Source of the DNA: QWHO01 sp021404945
Lineage (GTDB): Bacteria; Vulcanimicrobiota; Xenobia; Xenobiales; QWHO01
Direction of reading: 5' to 3'
Assembly (NCBI GenBank): GCA_963169765.1
Contig: CAUJEN010000090.1
Span: 186,001 to 250,000 of the forward strand
DNA length: 64,000 bases
Position 1 is the first letter of the stretch. Every line of letters starts with the position of its first letter. A model generated the notes under the pieces. It ran no database searches and was not told the DNA's origin. It worked only from the letters and a program-made list of their open reading frames with translations. A program made the translations under genes and the position numbers. Positions 50,284-60,432 of the stretch are shown piece by piece.

Positions 50284-52032
50284 TTAGCCCGCTGCCACTG
50301 GCTGGTCCTCGAACAGATCCACCAGTTGGAAGGCGTCCACGTCCACCAGCCCCATGTCGGTCAGCTTTAGCGATGGGATCACTGGCAGGGCCAGGAAGGC
50401 CAGGGACATGAAGGGGTGCGCGGCCGTTCCTCCCAGGCTCCTGGCGGCCGCATACATGGCTTCCAGCTGCGTCTTCACCTCGGCCAGGGGACGGTCAGAC
50501 ATCAGCCCCGCGATCGGCAACGGCAGACTGGCCAGAACCTCACCGTCCCCGACGGCCGCCAGGCCTCCTCCGATGCGCTGCACTTCCTCCGCGGCCAGCT
50601 TCATGTCGGCGTCGTTGGCGCCCACAACGACCAGATTGTGAGAGTCGTGAGCCACGGTCGAAGCCAGAGCTCCTCGCTTGAGCCCGAAGCCCCGGGCCAG
50701 TCCCAGTCCGATCTGCCCGCTCGCTTTGTGGCGCTCGATCACGGCCAGCTTGAGGATGTCGCGCTTGGGATCGGCCACCACCTGGCCGTTCTCCTGACGC
50801 ACCTCCTCCACCGCCTGGCGGGTGACAATCTGGCGGGGCACCAGCTCGATCACCCGGGCTCGCGTGCCCCGAGCCGGGATCTTCAATGAGTCATCGCTGA
50901 GCGGGGCCATCCGCATGGTGCCCACGACCTGGCTGTCGTCCACGCGAGCGGCCTCGAAGAGAGCCTCGCCGTCGCGGGCCACCAGCTTGCCCGCCTTGTA
51001 GACGCGCGATGGCTTCATGGAGAAGAGATCCTCCAGCACGACAAGATCGGCCAGATAGCCCGGCGCCACCGCCCCCCGGCGCTTCAAGCCGAAGTAGTTG
51101 GCCACGTTGATGGTGGCCAGTCGAATGGAGGTGATGGGGTCGAACCCCCGCCCGGCCGCTCGGCGGATCAGGTAGTTGATGTGTCCTTGCTCGACAAGAT
51201 CGATGGGCTCGCGGTCGTCGGTGCAGAGCATCAGCCGGCTGAGGCGGTCGGGAGTGATGAGGGCGCTAAGGGCATCGAGGTTGCGGGCCACGCTGCCCTC
51301 GCGAATCATGATCGACAGTCCGGCTCGCAGCTTCTCGAGAGCCTCCTCATAAGTGGTGCACTCGTGGTCGGAGCCGATGCCGGCGACGGCGTAGGCTGAC
51401 AGGAGCTTGCCGCTCAGACCGGGGCAGTGGCCGTCGATGGGCCGCTCGCCAGCCGCCAGAATCTTCTTGAGCACTTCGGGGTCAGCCAGAAAGACCCCGG
51501 GAAAATTCATCACCTCGGCCAGTCCGCAGACGCCCGGCCGCTCGAAGCGGGTGGCCAGATCCTCGGCCGACAGGCTGGCTCCCGAGTGCTCGAGGTTGGT
51601 GGCGGGAACGCAGGAGCTGAGGTTGACATAGATGTCCAGGGGGATTTTGCCGTTGAAGCCGAGGATGTAGTCGATTCCAGCCAGCCCACAAACATTGGCG
51701 ATCTCGTGAGGGTCGGCGAATACGCCGGTGGTGCCCAGCGGCACCACGGCTCTGGCAAACTCGGCCGGGCTCACCATGCTCGACTCGAGGTGCATGTGCG
51801 CGTCCAGGAAGCCAGGGGCCACGTAGCTGCCTTGCAGGTCCTCGGTCTGGAGGGCGGGGTACTCCCCCAGGCCGACCACAAAGCCTTGATGAACGGCCAC
51901 CGAGCTGTTCTGGACCTCTCCGGTGAAGACATTCACCACCCTGGCGTTGGTCAGCAAAAGGTCGATCGTGACATCGCCCCGGGCGGCGGTGATCAGAGTG
52001 GTGAGCTGGTCGAGCGGAAGGCTTCTGTTCAT
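50284..52032 (-). CDS. ade: Adenine deaminase
   Basis: Metal-dependent amidohydrolase of 582 residues that turns adenine into hypoxanthine in purine salvage. Visible: APGFLDAHMHLESSMVSPAEF (metal His residues), GTTGVFADPHEIANV, DGHCPGLSGKLLSAY, GSDHECTTYEEA, CTDDREP, IRLATINVANYFGL and the C-terminal AHDSHNLVVVGANDADM. The length is usual for the family. A 128-base gap separates it from the next minus-strand gene upstream. Confidence 0.97.
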   Translation of the reverse strand: MNRSLPLDQLTTLITAARGDVTIDLLLTNARVVNVFTGEVQNSSVAVHQGFVVGLGEYPALQTEDLQGSYVAPGFLDAHMHLESSMVSPAEFARAVVPLGTTGVFADPHEIANVCGLAGIDYILGFNGKIPLDIYVNLSSCVPATNLEHSGASLSAEDLATRFERPGVCGLAEVMNFPGVFLADPEVLKKILAAGERPIDGHCPGLSGKLLSAYAVAGIGSDHECTTYEEALEKLRAGLSIMIREGSVARNLDALSALITPDRLSRLMLCTDDREPIDLVEQGHINYLIRRAAGRGFDPITSIRLATINVANYFGLKRRGAVAPGYLADLVVLEDLFSMKPSRVYKAGKLVARDGEALFEAARVDDSQVVGTMRMAPLSDDSLKIPARGTRARVIELVPRQIVTRQAVEEVRQENGQVVADPKRDILKLAVIERHKASGQIGLGLARGFGLKRGALASTVAHDSHNLVVVGANDADMKLAAEEVQRIGGGLAAVGDGEVLASLPLPIAGLMSDRPLAEVKTQLEAMYAAARSLGGTAAHPFMSLAFLALPVIPSLKLTDMGLVDVDAFQLVDLFEDQPVAAG

Positions 52033-52161
52033 GAGGTTCCTCTTCTTCTAAGGCGCCGCGCGTTGAACATTTCAGGAATTGGCGCGGCCGCGTTCCAATT
52101 CTGAACAGGTCAACGTGTAGCGCGCTTGCCAGGTGGGCGACTGCCTGTTCCCCGCGGCCGG

Positions 52162-53928
52162 TCACAGACCCTGCACAAGAGACTCCAGCGGGGCCGTGGG
52201 CTCGCCCAGGGCTCGGGCTTCCTCAATCGCCCGTTCCAAGACCTCGCGCGCTCGTGCTTTCTGGCCCAGGTTCTTGAGAGCCAGCCCCAGGTTGTGGGCG
52301 GCCGCCAGGTCGCAAGGATATTGAGCCACCTCGCGCTCGAGCAGCTCGATAGCGCGAGGATCCCCCTTCTTCAGCCACAGGACGGCCAGGGCATTGACGG
52401 CGTCCGGATAATCAGGGCAGTGCCGCAGGGCTTGAACGAGGAGCTTCTCCTGACGGGCGGGATCAGGTTGGCTGAAGTGGGCCAGGAAAAGCGGCGTAGC
52501 CAGCTCCAGGCCGATTGCGGCCGGCTTGATGCGATAGACCAGCACAAGGGGAGAGCGATGCACGCTCTCAACCAGGCTGCTGTGATCGGCCCAACGCTCC
52601 ACATGGGGAGGGATGTCGTCGTGCTTTCGTCCGAAGATGGTGGCCACGCCGTCGTCAGGCTCGAGCACCATCAGGTCGGCCCGGGGAGCCACGGCGGCAA
52701 AAAGGTAGCTGCTCCAGGAGCGGGTCGAGCCGGCCTGGGCCACCTTGCGGCCGGTGTAGTATTCCAGGCAGCAGGTCATCATGGCTGAGATCAGGGTGTT
52801 TTGCGGCGTGTTGTCGCGAATCCAGCGATAGGCCTGACGGCGAACCTGCCATTGCTGATCGGCCAGTTGTCCCAACCGCACCAGCTCGAGGTCGCGCGGC
52901 AGGGCCAGAGTGAGCAGACAGACCAGGACCACGCTGGCAGCTCGCCGGGGCACGTTTTGAAGGGCGAAGAAGAGCACCAGCGGCCAGCCGGGCAACCAGT
53001 AACGGCCATAGACGAAGGGCCACAGGTTGTGAAAGGCGAGATAGCCGAGAAATCCCAGAGTGACCGGCTCGCTACGGGTGCGCCAGAGGGTACGGATGGC
53101 GCCCAGGAGCACCACGATGGCCAGCCAGGCGCCCGGTTGTCCCAGGCCCAGGAACTCGCTCCCGAGAAAGCTCGGGAGCTGAGCCCAGAAGGTGAAGAAC
53201 TGGTCCACCACGGTGGCCGTCTTGTAGAAGCTCCCTGCCTGATTGGTGTAATTTCCCGAACCGGTCGAGAGCAGGATCGAAAAGAAGGTATAAGGGGCCG
53301 CCGCCAGGCTCCCCAGCAGAAAGAGTCCGATGGCCTTCCAGCGCCGCTGCAGGGCCAGGGCCAGAGTGAAGGCCGGAACCAGCATGACCCCCGGAAGGCG
53401 GACCAGGTAGAGAAAGCTGACGAACAGACCGATCCAGTGCCAGCGGCAGTCGCGTTTGAGGTCGAACTCGTGACGGCCCCACACCAGGCCGGCCAGGAAC
53501 AGGCAACTGAAGGGGATGTCTGACATCACGCTGGTGCCAAAGGTCAGCCCGGCGGGAGTGAGGGCGTAGGTCATACCTAAAAGCATGCTTGCGAGCCGAC
53601 CCAGGCGCGGAAAAGCCAGCACCACCACCAGCGTGGCCCCGATCAGGGTCAGCAACAGGCAGAAAGCTTGCAGAGCAACGGGGGAGCCCCCGCCCAGCAG
53701 GTAAGCTGGAATGAGCATGATGGAGAAGCCCGGAAAGTATTGAGCCGAGCCACCATCTTGCTCGCGGGTGGCCAGCAAACGACCGCTCTCCAGCAGACGC
53801 TCGGTGCCGATCAGGTAGCAGGCGTCGTCATTGAAGCCACCAAACTGGTGATAAGGCATGGCGGCCACCAGCGCCAGGGTCATGGCCCCCAGCAGGACCG
53901 CCCAGATGGCCCAAAAACGACGTGTCAT
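52162..53928 (-). CDS. Membrane glycosyltransferase-like protein (GT39/PMT type) with TPR tail
   Basis: Protein of 588 residues with about ten membrane helices. The first loop has FNDDACYLIGTERLLESG, whose acidic pair fits the catalytic motif of lipid-linked sugar transferases of the GT39/ArnT type. The luminal segment (about 340-480) is followed by two TPR-like units near the end (NALAVLWLKKGDPRAIELLE, AHNLGLALKNLGQKARAREV). Lipid-linked sugar transfer onto proteins or lipids is likely; the acceptor is unknown. It lies between ade and the YbjN-like gene. Confidence 0.78.
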   Translation of the reverse strand: MTRRFWAIWAVLLGAMTLALVAAMPYHQFGGFNDDACYLIGTERLLESGRLLATREQDGGSAQYFPGFSIMLIPAYLLGGGSPVALQAFCLLLTLIGATLVVVLAFPRLGRLASMLLGMTYALTPAGLTFGTSVMSDIPFSCLFLAGLVWGRHEFDLKRDCRWHWIGLFVSFLYLVRLPGVMLVPAFTLALALQRRWKAIGLFLLGSLAAAPYTFFSILLSTGSGNYTNQAGSFYKTATVVDQFFTFWAQLPSFLGSEFLGLGQPGAWLAIVVLLGAIRTLWRTRSEPVTLGFLGYLAFHNLWPFVYGRYWLPGWPLVLFFALQNVPRRAASVVLVCLLTLALPRDLELVRLGQLADQQWQVRRQAYRWIRDNTPQNTLISAMMTCCLEYYTGRKVAQAGSTRSWSSYLFAAVAPRADLMVLEPDDGVATIFGRKHDDIPPHVERWADHSSLVESVHRSPLVLVYRIKPAAIGLELATPLFLAHFSQPDPARQEKLLVQALRHCPDYPDAVNALAVLWLKKGDPRAIELLEREVAQYPCDLAAAHNLGLALKNLGQKARAREVLERAIEEARALGEPTAPLESLVQGL

Positions 53929-53990
53929 CGCGGGCCCTCGGCTTCGACGACAAAGAGGAGCGAGCCTGCGAGAGGGGGAAACGGGCCCTC

Positions 53991-54425
53991 ATGCTGTTTA
54001 CCACCCCGGCCCAAGAGGCTTGTTTTGCCAAGATCACTCCCTGGATCAACGACCTGTTCGGCGAAGCGGCCGTCGCTCGTGCCGGCGAGCCGGTCTTCGA
54101 TGTCAAAGTGGGGTCGGCTCTGACCGAAGTGGGCGTGTTTCCCTGGAAGGAAGACGAATCGGTGGTCTGCGCCCGGGCCCGGGTCATCCACGGGGTGACT
54201 TTGAGCCCCGAGTTGCTGCAGTACCTGCTCCGCCAGAACTCGGTGATTCGCTTCGGGGCTTTCGGCATCGAGTCAGACAACGAGATTTTCTTCCTCCACT
54301 CCATCGTGGGCTCGACTTGCGACAAGCCGGAGTTGGAGGCCACCGTCCGCTCGGTTTCCAGTCTGGCCGATCGCTACGACGACGAGATTCGCAATCGCTG
54401 GGGAGGGCGGCGGGCGGCCGACTGA
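53991..54425 (+). CDS. YbjN / type III secretion chaperone-like protein
   Basis: Small acidic protein of 144 residues from the ATG at 53991, where the frame upstream overlaps the divergent gene. The order PWINDLFGEAAVARAGEPVFDVKVGSALTEVGVFPW, SVVCARARVIHGVTLSPELLQYLL, FGAFGIESDNEIFFLHSIVG and DEIRNRWGG resembles YbjN-type or CesT-like chaperone folds as described in other bacteria. No secretion system is visible here, so a general protein-binding role is more likely. Two strong hairpins follow. Confidence 0.7.
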   Translation: MLFTTPAQEACFAKITPWINDLFGEAAVARAGEPVFDVKVGSALTEVGVFPWKEDESVVCARARVIHGVTLSPELLQYLLRQNSVIRFGAFGIESDNEIFFLHSIVGSTCDKPELEATVRSVSSLADRYDDEIRNRWGGRRAAD

Positions 54426-54466
54426 AACCAGGAGGCGCGGCCGGAAAGGCCGTGCCGATCAACTTC

Positions 54467-54527
54467 TAAAGTGCAAGGCCTTTGGTCTTGCACTTTACAA
54501 CGCGCTGGAACGCAGTTCCGGCGCGTT
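54467..54527. terminator. Tandem hairpins between convergent genes
   Basis: TAAAGTGCAAG/CTTGCACTTTA (54467-54497) has 11-base arms and a 9-base loop. AACGCGC-T-GGAAC/GTTCC-G-GCGCGTT (54499-54527) is a second near-perfect stem. A third weaker one (TGTGCT/AGCACA, about 54536-54568) follows. They can terminate both the YbjN-like and the glycosyltransferase genes. Confidence 0.7.
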
Positions 54528-54568
54528 CGTCAGATTGTGCTAATGGGCCAGACCAAAGTGCGAGCACA

Positions 54569-55729
54569 TTAGCCCGCCGTCGAGAGGCGCCGGGCAAGGG
54601 CTGAGCCGTTGGTCCGGGGCGCTGCCTGGCCGTTACTCGCGGGAGCGCACTCGCGCTCCAATAGCTTGAGCATGCGGTGGGCCGCTCGCTCCCAATCGAA
54701 CTGGGCCGCTTGAGGGGGGCCCAGCTCGCGGAGCGTCTCAGCCTGGCCCAGGCCTTCCAGAATTCCCTGGGCCATCTCGACCGGTTCCTCGGCATTGAAC
54801 CAGCGCACCGCGGTCCCGCCAACCTCGCTCAAGGCACTGGTGCGGGCGGCGCAGCAGGGGGCGGCGCAGGCCATGGCCTCGAGCAGCGGGAGGCCGAAGC
54901 TCTCGTGCAGCGAGGGCATCACGAACAGATCGCAGTATTGATAGAGCCGAACCAGCCGCTCGGGCTCAACTTCCTCCAAGAAGACGACCCGATTGCCCAG
55001 TGCCCGAACTCGCTCGCTCACCGGACAGGCCCGTCCGATCAGGCGCTGGGTCAGGCTCAAACGGGGACGGCGGCAAACCAGCACCAGGCGATGGGGAATC
55101 TGGCCCGAAAGCCAGGTGACAGCGTCTAGCAGGCCGCAAAGATTTTTGCGAGGCTCGGTCGAGCCCACGAACAAAAGGTAGGGAATGCCTCCCGTGCATT
55201 CTTCCAGAAACTCGCTGCGCAGCCGCGGATCGTGGCCGGGAGGGGTGAAGATAGGATCGACTCCCGGGGCCAGCACCTCGGCTTTGCCCAGGGGAAGCTC
55301 CAGAGCGCTCACCAGCTCACGTCGGGAAAACTCCGAGGGAAGCACGACCCGATCAGCCACCTGTGCAGCCAAGCGCATTCGCTCACGCTCGGCGTCAGGT
55401 TTGGCGGAAGCCAGCGGACCAAAGCAGGCCGTATCGTGGATCCAGACCACCCGTGGACATTCAGGATCCCAGTCGACCCGAGCAAAGGGGAAGAGCGCTA
55501 CGTCGAAGCGCGAGCCAGCGCCGGCCCAGGTGCACTCGAAATCCCAGCCCAGCTCGTCTTGCAGGGGAGCGAGCTGGTGGCGCTCGCGAGCCACCAGAAC
55601 AACGCGATGCGAGAGCACCCCGCTCTTTCGCTTCCAAACCTCGAGCAGATTGCGCGTAAACCGTCCCGCCCCTCGACGGACCCGCGGTAGCTGCGTTGCG
55701 TCCACCGCAATGGTCAAAGACCGCGACAT
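54569..55729 (-). CDS. GT4-family glycosyltransferase
   Basis: GT-B enzyme of 386 residues that transfers a sugar from a nucleotide donor. N-terminal acceptor domain (about 1-170) and donor domain with FVGSTEPRKNL, VVFLEEVEPERLVRLYQYCD, and the E-x7-E motif in HESFGLPLLEAMA. WIHDTACF in the first half fits mannosyl- or rhamnosyl-transferases. The ATG at 55729 is the natural start; the longer frame overlaps the divergent gene. Together with the flippase and GT39-like protein it suggests surface glycan synthesis. Confidence 0.9.
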   Translation of the reverse strand: MSRSLTIAVDATQLPRVRRGAGRFTRNLLEVWKRKSGVLSHRVVLVARERHQLAPLQDELGWDFECTWAGAGSRFDVALFPFARVDWDPECPRVVWIHDTACFGPLASAKPDAERERMRLAAQVADRVVLPSEFSRRELVSALELPLGKAEVLAPGVDPIFTPPGHDPRLRSEFLEECTGGIPYLLFVGSTEPRKNLCGLLDAVTWLSGQIPHRLVLVCRRPRLSLTQRLIGRACPVSERVRALGNRVVFLEEVEPERLVRLYQYCDLFVMPSLHESFGLPLLEAMACAAPCCAARTSALSEVGGTAVRWFNAEEPVEMAQGILEGLGQAETLRELGPPQAAQFDWERAAHRMLKLLERECAPASNGQAAPRTNGSALARRLSTAG

Positions 55730-55806
55730 AAGCTCGGAATGTTCTGCTCGGACCAGCGAATTCCTGTTTGGGCAGGACCGGCCTGCCCGGCCGGGAAGCA
55801 ATTTTT

Positions 55807-57300
55807 GTGCGCCGTTCCAGCCTTTGGGCCCTTTGCCTGCTGGCCTGCTTGATGCTGGCAGCCCTGGCCGCGCCCCCAATCAGCGTCCGGCCGACCCGTC
55901 TCCTGGTGCCCCTGGGAGAGGTGCGAAGCGCTGCCTGGCAGGGCCCGAGTCGGCCCGAGGTGGTCGTCTCCGATCCCGAGGTGGCGGAGGCCCGTCTGGA
56001 GGGAAACCGGGTGGTGGTGCGCGGCCTTTCGGAAGGCGATGCCCTGGTCAGCCTCAGCTTTGGCTCTCGTGAAGTCGGGTTGCCAATCCAGGTACGGACT
56101 CCAGCCGCCCGCCTGCCCGCTCGCCTGGCTGTCAGCCTGACCGGAGAGAGCGTTTCCCACACCGTCCTCTCTCAGGCTTTGCGAGTGGCCATGGATGCCC
56201 AGAGCGGGCTAGACCCGCGGGCTCAGCTGAGCCTGCAACCCCGTCGCGCCAATGGCGCTCTGCTGGTGGACGTCAGCGCCAGCGGTCCGGGGCTGCTGCC
56301 GGTCAGCCGCACTATCGCGGTGGATGTCTCGCTGCAGCAGCTGCCCTTGACCCCTGCTCGCACGCTGGTGGTCAGCAACCGCCCCGAGCTGGTGCTTGCC
56401 CCCGGATTGCTGCTCGATCGCCCCCTGCCACCCGGACCAAGCCGCTTGCTTTACCACCACAGAGGTAGTCCCGATGCTCCTCATCAAGAGCTTGAGGTCT
56501 TGCTCAAGAACGTGAATGCGACACCGGCCAGAGTCCGAGTGGCGGTTGCCAGCGTGGGTCCAAGCAACGATGAGATTTTCGCCGGCCACAAGGCCGCCCA
56601 GCTGCTGCTCGACCAGCAAGAGAAGGCAGAGAGCTTCTTTTTGCGGGTGGGACCGGGGCAGGAAGTGGTGCTCGACCGCAAGCTGCTCAAGTCGGGTCAG
56701 ACAGTCAGTGGCATGGGCTGGCTCGAGCCTCTGGACGGATCCCAGCTGCGAGTGTTGGTCCGGGCCAGCGAGCACGGTCGGGGCAACATTCCCAGCGAGG
56801 AGGCGCCGGACACGGGCGGCCGGACCGGCCGCGGGCTTTTCCCCGCCGCGATGGACGTGTCCCACGCCCACAACCTGGGCGGTCCCTTCACCTACATGCC
56901 ATTGGGAGAGGCTCCCTTCGAGGTGGAGCCGGTCACGGGCGAGACCAATTACGGCCACTTCGGAATGGTCTATCGGGTGCGAGTGCTCCTGATCAACCCT
57001 GACGTGGTTCCCCGCAAAGCCTGGATCGACTTCGTGCCTCGAGCCGGGCCGGCCCGGGGCAGTCTCTACGTGGACGGCCAGAGAGTGGAAACCGACATGG
57101 GCAACTCGGCCAGCGAGATCAAGGTGGGGGAGTGGGAGCTCGAGCCGGGCGAGCAGCGCGAGGTCCGCATCGAGACCTTTCCCCAGTCGGGCTCCAACTA
57201 CCCGGTCTTTCTGGTCGTCAAGTCCAACTATGCCAATGGCGCCATCCCAGCCCCGCCCAGGCCCGAGGTAGTGCCAGGCGAGTCAGAGTTCATGTTCTGA
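55807..57300 (+). CDS. Exported protein with pilus/secretin N-domain-like region
   Basis: Protein of 497 residues from the GTG at 55807 (GGGAAG upstream), beginning with a signal peptide (LWALCLLACLMLAALAAPP). Residues about 20-95 (VVVSDPEVAEARLEGNRVVV, RGLSEGDALVSLSFG) resemble the N-terminal domain of secretin/pilus assembly proteins. The remainder is beta-rich with no recognised domain (ELEVLLKNVNATPARVRVAV, EIKVGEWELEPGEQREVRIE), possibly Ig-like. No other pilus genes are near. It diverges from the GT4 gene. Confidence 0.65.
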   Translation: MRRSSLWALCLLACLMLAALAAPPISVRPTRLLVPLGEVRSAAWQGPSRPEVVVSDPEVAEARLEGNRVVVRGLSEGDALVSLSFGSREVGLPIQVRTPAARLPARLAVSLTGESVSHTVLSQALRVAMDAQSGLDPRAQLSLQPRRANGALLVDVSASGPGLLPVSRTIAVDVSLQQLPLTPARTLVVSNRPELVLAPGLLLDRPLPPGPSRLLYHHRGSPDAPHQELEVLLKNVNATPARVRVAVASVGPSNDEIFAGHKAAQLLLDQQEKAESFFLRVGPGQEVVLDRKLLKSGQTVSGMGWLEPLDGSQLRVLVRASEHGRGNIPSEEAPDTGGRTGRGLFPAAMDVSHAHNLGGPFTYMPLGEAPFEVEPVTGETNYGHFGMVYRVRVLLINPDVVPRKAWIDFVPRAGPARGSLYVDGQRVETDMGNSASEIKVGEWELEPGEQREVRIETFPQSGSNYPVFLVVKSNYANGAIPAPPRPEVVPGESEFMF

Positions 57301-57385
57301 GCTTCGTGTGCCAGCTACCGTGCGTTTCGAAACGTTGCCGAAGTGAAGTGGGCGATGGGACGAGGTTCAACGAATTCACAGCAGG

Positions 57386-59130
57386 TCAGTGGGCGGGATT
57401 GATTGCGACCTGAACGTCAGGTTCCTGCTGGCTTACGTCGCGGATGGAGACGGCCACTTGCCGCCCCCTTCCTGAATGAGCCGGCAGGGGGCTCAGTCCG
57501 ATTCCCACTAAAAACAGGGTTCCGTTCTTGCGCATTCCTCTGAGCCCTCGCCCTGAAACCATCTCGCGGGCTTTCGGATCTCGGAAAAAGCTCTGAACCA
57601 GGCCCGGGTGCGCGGCTTGAGCGTTCTGGGGAACCAGGCGCTGCACCGGCAGGCCGACCAGCTCCCCGGGTTCGTATCCAAAGAGTTTTTCGCTCTGGAG
57701 GTTGGCCAGTCGGATCACGCCCTGTTGGTCCACCACCATCAAGCCGTCCGGCGCGCACTCGAGCACGCTGCGGTAGAACTCCTCGGTTGCCTTGAGCTCG
57801 AGCTCGGCTCGCTTGATTCGAGTGATGTCCTGGGTCACCCCGAACATGTCGGTGGGCTTGCCATGCGAGTCCTTGACCACGTGGCCCAGGGCGTGCGCCC
57901 AGCAGACTCCTCGAGCAGTGCCCCATGCTCGGCGGTCAGAGTGGACAGGGAAGCGATCTCGAGCGCCGCAACAACCCTCTCCTGGGTCTGGATTGGAATG
58001 ACTGCCAGGCTTTGCGGCCGGGCCTGGCCCAGGCCCGAGATGATGCTGACATAGTCGGCGGGAAGGTCCTTGAGCACCAGGCTCTTTCGGTCGAGCACAG
58101 CTTGCCCGGCAACGCCGCTGCCCGGGGCGAAACTCGCTCCGCCGGGCTGGCCCGGTGGGGTCCCATACCCGCTTGTGAGGTGGTAGCGCCCATCGGCCTC
58201 GTCGAGCAGATGAAAGGCGCCATATCCCCCTCCCACCAGTGGGACCAGTCGGGAGAGCGCTCGCCGGCCAAACTCCTCGGGTTGCTCAGCTCCGTGCAGG
58301 TCTTCGGTTAGCTCGGCGACACTGGCGGAGATCCAGCGCCGATGCTCCGCCTCCCCTCGAGCCCGCCTGAGCTGCTCCATCGCTCGGGCCAGCTCCCCGA
58401 TCTCCGAACGGTCCTCCTGGTAGCCGATGCGAGTGTCGCTATGACCCGAAACCAGGGCCTGGATGGACTTGCTCAGAGCCACCACCGGGCCTACGACCCT
58501 CTTTTGATAAAAAAAGACCAGGCCAGCCAGCACCGTCAACAAGGTCAGCACCTGAGTGCCCAGAGCCAGTCGGCCAAACAGAGTGGAGCTTTCGGACAGC
58601 TCGGAGACCTGCTTTTTCGAACTCTTGTCAAGTGCCTGCCTGAATTGCGCCAGCGGTTCCGTCACCGAGGCCCTGGCACTCTCATACTCGGGGCTGTGGA
58701 CGATGGCGATGGCTCGGGCCAGGTCCTTCCATGCGACCGCATCCAGGGCATCTTGCTCAAGTTGCGCCAGAGAGTCAGCGTTCTGCTCGGCCTGGGTGAT
58801 GAGCAATCGCTCTTCAGGGGTCACTCCGAGCTGCCTCAAGCTCTGGATGAATTCGCTCCGGGCCTGGTCGGTCTTCGACCGCTCGAGAGCGCTGTGGTAC
58901 CTCGCCTCTCCAGTTGCCGCGAGCGCGCGCAGAGAATCGCTCCTGCGAAAGTCGCTGAGAGCGAGCTGGTCGGTGAGCTCAAGAGCCGTTCGCTGATTCT
59001 GCAGGGCCTGCACTTCGCTGGCTCGATACTCTCGGGCATAGTGCGCGCAGGCGATGGACAGCAGGCATAGAGCCAGGACGAATGCGATCAGGATCGAGCT
59101 CGTGCGCTGGATTGCTGCGTCCGAGAGCAT
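57386..59130 (-). pseudogene. Broken membrane sensor (HAMP-GAF-PAS) with internal frameshift
   Basis: The 5' part (59130 to about 57905) encodes a membrane helix, a periplasmic four-helix-type region, a second helix, a HAMP-like linker (VVGPVVALSKSIQALVSG) and a GAF domain, breaking off after HGALLEES. The next frame (from about 57920 to 57386) supplies the end of one PAS domain (RGVCWAHALGHVVKD, MFGVTQDITRIK) and a complete second PAS (CAPDGLMVVDQQGVIRLANLQ, RLVPQNAQAAHPGLVQ). There is no histidine kinase or other output domain. An internal out-of-frame deletion plus 3' truncation would explain this. It directly follows the ATP-grasp gene. Confidence 0.75.
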
Positions 59131-59131
59131 C

Positions 59132-60334
59132 TCAATGAATCGCTTTGTCGGTCGGGGGTTGAACGGCCAGAATCTCCTTGGTGAGCTGATGCTGGTAACG
59201 TCCCAGAAGCTCGTTGACCCGATCGTAGTCCTTGCCGGCCACGACCAGTCCGGCGTGATGGTCCTCAGCGTGGCGCCAGACGACCTCGGGCGCGCTGAAC
59301 CGGGACAGATCAGGTTTCTCAGCTCGTGACAGGCAGATCAAGAGCCCCGCGTGAAGATTCCTGGGCTTGGGGAGATCATAAGGCTTCTTGAGGCAGTAGG
59401 CGTGTTCCAGGCGGGCCCACTCGCGCCAGAGGTTGAACCCCGAGGCCTCTTCCACCAGTCGGTCGATGTTGGCGCCGCCAACCCTGGCAGCCAGCTCGAG
59501 GAAGTACAGTTGGCCATCGTGGCCCTTGATGAACTCGGCGTGGGTGACTCCTCGCACCAGTCGCATGGCCTTGATCAGCTTCTCGTTGAGCGAGAGCAAC
59601 TCGCGATTGAGTGAGCTTCGGGGGTTCACGGTGTGGCTGAGGAACACCCCCCCTTCGTTCCAGATGTTGAAGGGCGGGGTCCCGTAGCGCGAGGCGACCT
59701 GGAAGAGCACTTTCTTGTCGTAAACGATCGAGTCGACGTGGAACACATCGCCTGCCACGCAGCGCTCGAGCAGGTGGTAGGACTGCTCGTCGCCCAACTC
59801 GTGCACCCGCCGCCACAGCTCTTCTGAGCTGTGAATCTTCTTGATGCCGACCGCTCCGGCCTGGCTGCGCGGTTTCAGCATCCAGGGCCCGGGCACTTTG
59901 CGGCTGAACTCGTCGATCTGCTTGTGATTGAGCACGTGCACGAACTCGGGAACCGGAATGCCTTCGTCCCGAGCCTGCACCCGCATGGCCAGCTTGTCAC
60001 GGAAGAATCGGGCGGTCGTATCGCCCATTCCGGGCGAGCGCAGGTGCTCGCGCAGCGAGGCCGCCACCTCGACGTCAAAGTCGTCCAGGGGCACGATGCG
60101 ATCGATCTCGCGCGTGCGGGCCAGGTAGCTCACAGCCCTGGTGACATCGGGCTGGCGATAGATGTCGTGCATGAAGAAACGCTCGTCGATGGCCTGCCAG
60201 GGCCAGGGTTTCTCCTTGAGGTGCTCGTTGGTCAACAGCAAGGTATTGCAGCCGAGCGCCCGGCACTCCTCGATGAAGGCGGTGCCTTTGAAAAAGCTCG
60301 CCATGCAGAGAAAGGTTACCTTGCGATCGGCCAC
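59132..60334 (-). CDS. ATP-grasp enzyme
   Basis: Protein of 400 residues from the GTG at 60334, which has GGAGG 6 bases upstream. Pre-ATP-grasp domain (about 1-95, ending IDRIVPLDDFDVEVAA), then KLAMRVQARDEGIPVPEFV, MLKPRSQAGAVGIKKI, YHLLERCVAGDVFHVDSIVY and the metal-binding TVNPRSSLN and FLELAARVGGANID. Such enzymes ligate a carboxylate to an amine using ATP; carnosine-synthase-like ligases are closest in layout. The substrate is unknown. The broken sensor gene begins 1 base after its stop. Confidence 0.88.
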   Translation of the reverse strand: MADRKVTFLCMASFFKGTAFIEECRALGCNTLLLTNEHLKEKPWPWQAIDERFFMHDIYRQPDVTRAVSYLARTREIDRIVPLDDFDVEVAASLREHLRSPGMGDTTARFFRDKLAMRVQARDEGIPVPEFVHVLNHKQIDEFSRKVPGPWMLKPRSQAGAVGIKKIHSSEELWRRVHELGDEQSYHLLERCVAGDVFHVDSIVYDKKVLFQVASRYGTPPFNIWNEGGVFLSHTVNPRSSLNRELLSLNEKLIKAMRLVRGVTHAEFIKGHDGQLYFLELAARVGGANIDRLVEEASGFNLWREWARLEHAYCLKKPYDLPKPRNLHAGLLICLSRAEKPDLSRFSAPEVVWRHAEDHHAGLVVAGKDYDRVNELLGRYQHQLTKEILAVQPPTDKAIH

Positions 60335-60432
60335 GAGAAACCTCCGACAATGAAAGTGAACAGCCTGCATTCCCTCTTGGACCCGATCTTGCCTTCCCAG
60401 GATCCGCCTGCAGAGGGCGGGAACAGACCCGG

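Noticed and set aside
50166..50411. 81-residue plus-strand frame
   Set aside because: Half lies antisense inside ade and the other half has no protein-like pattern.
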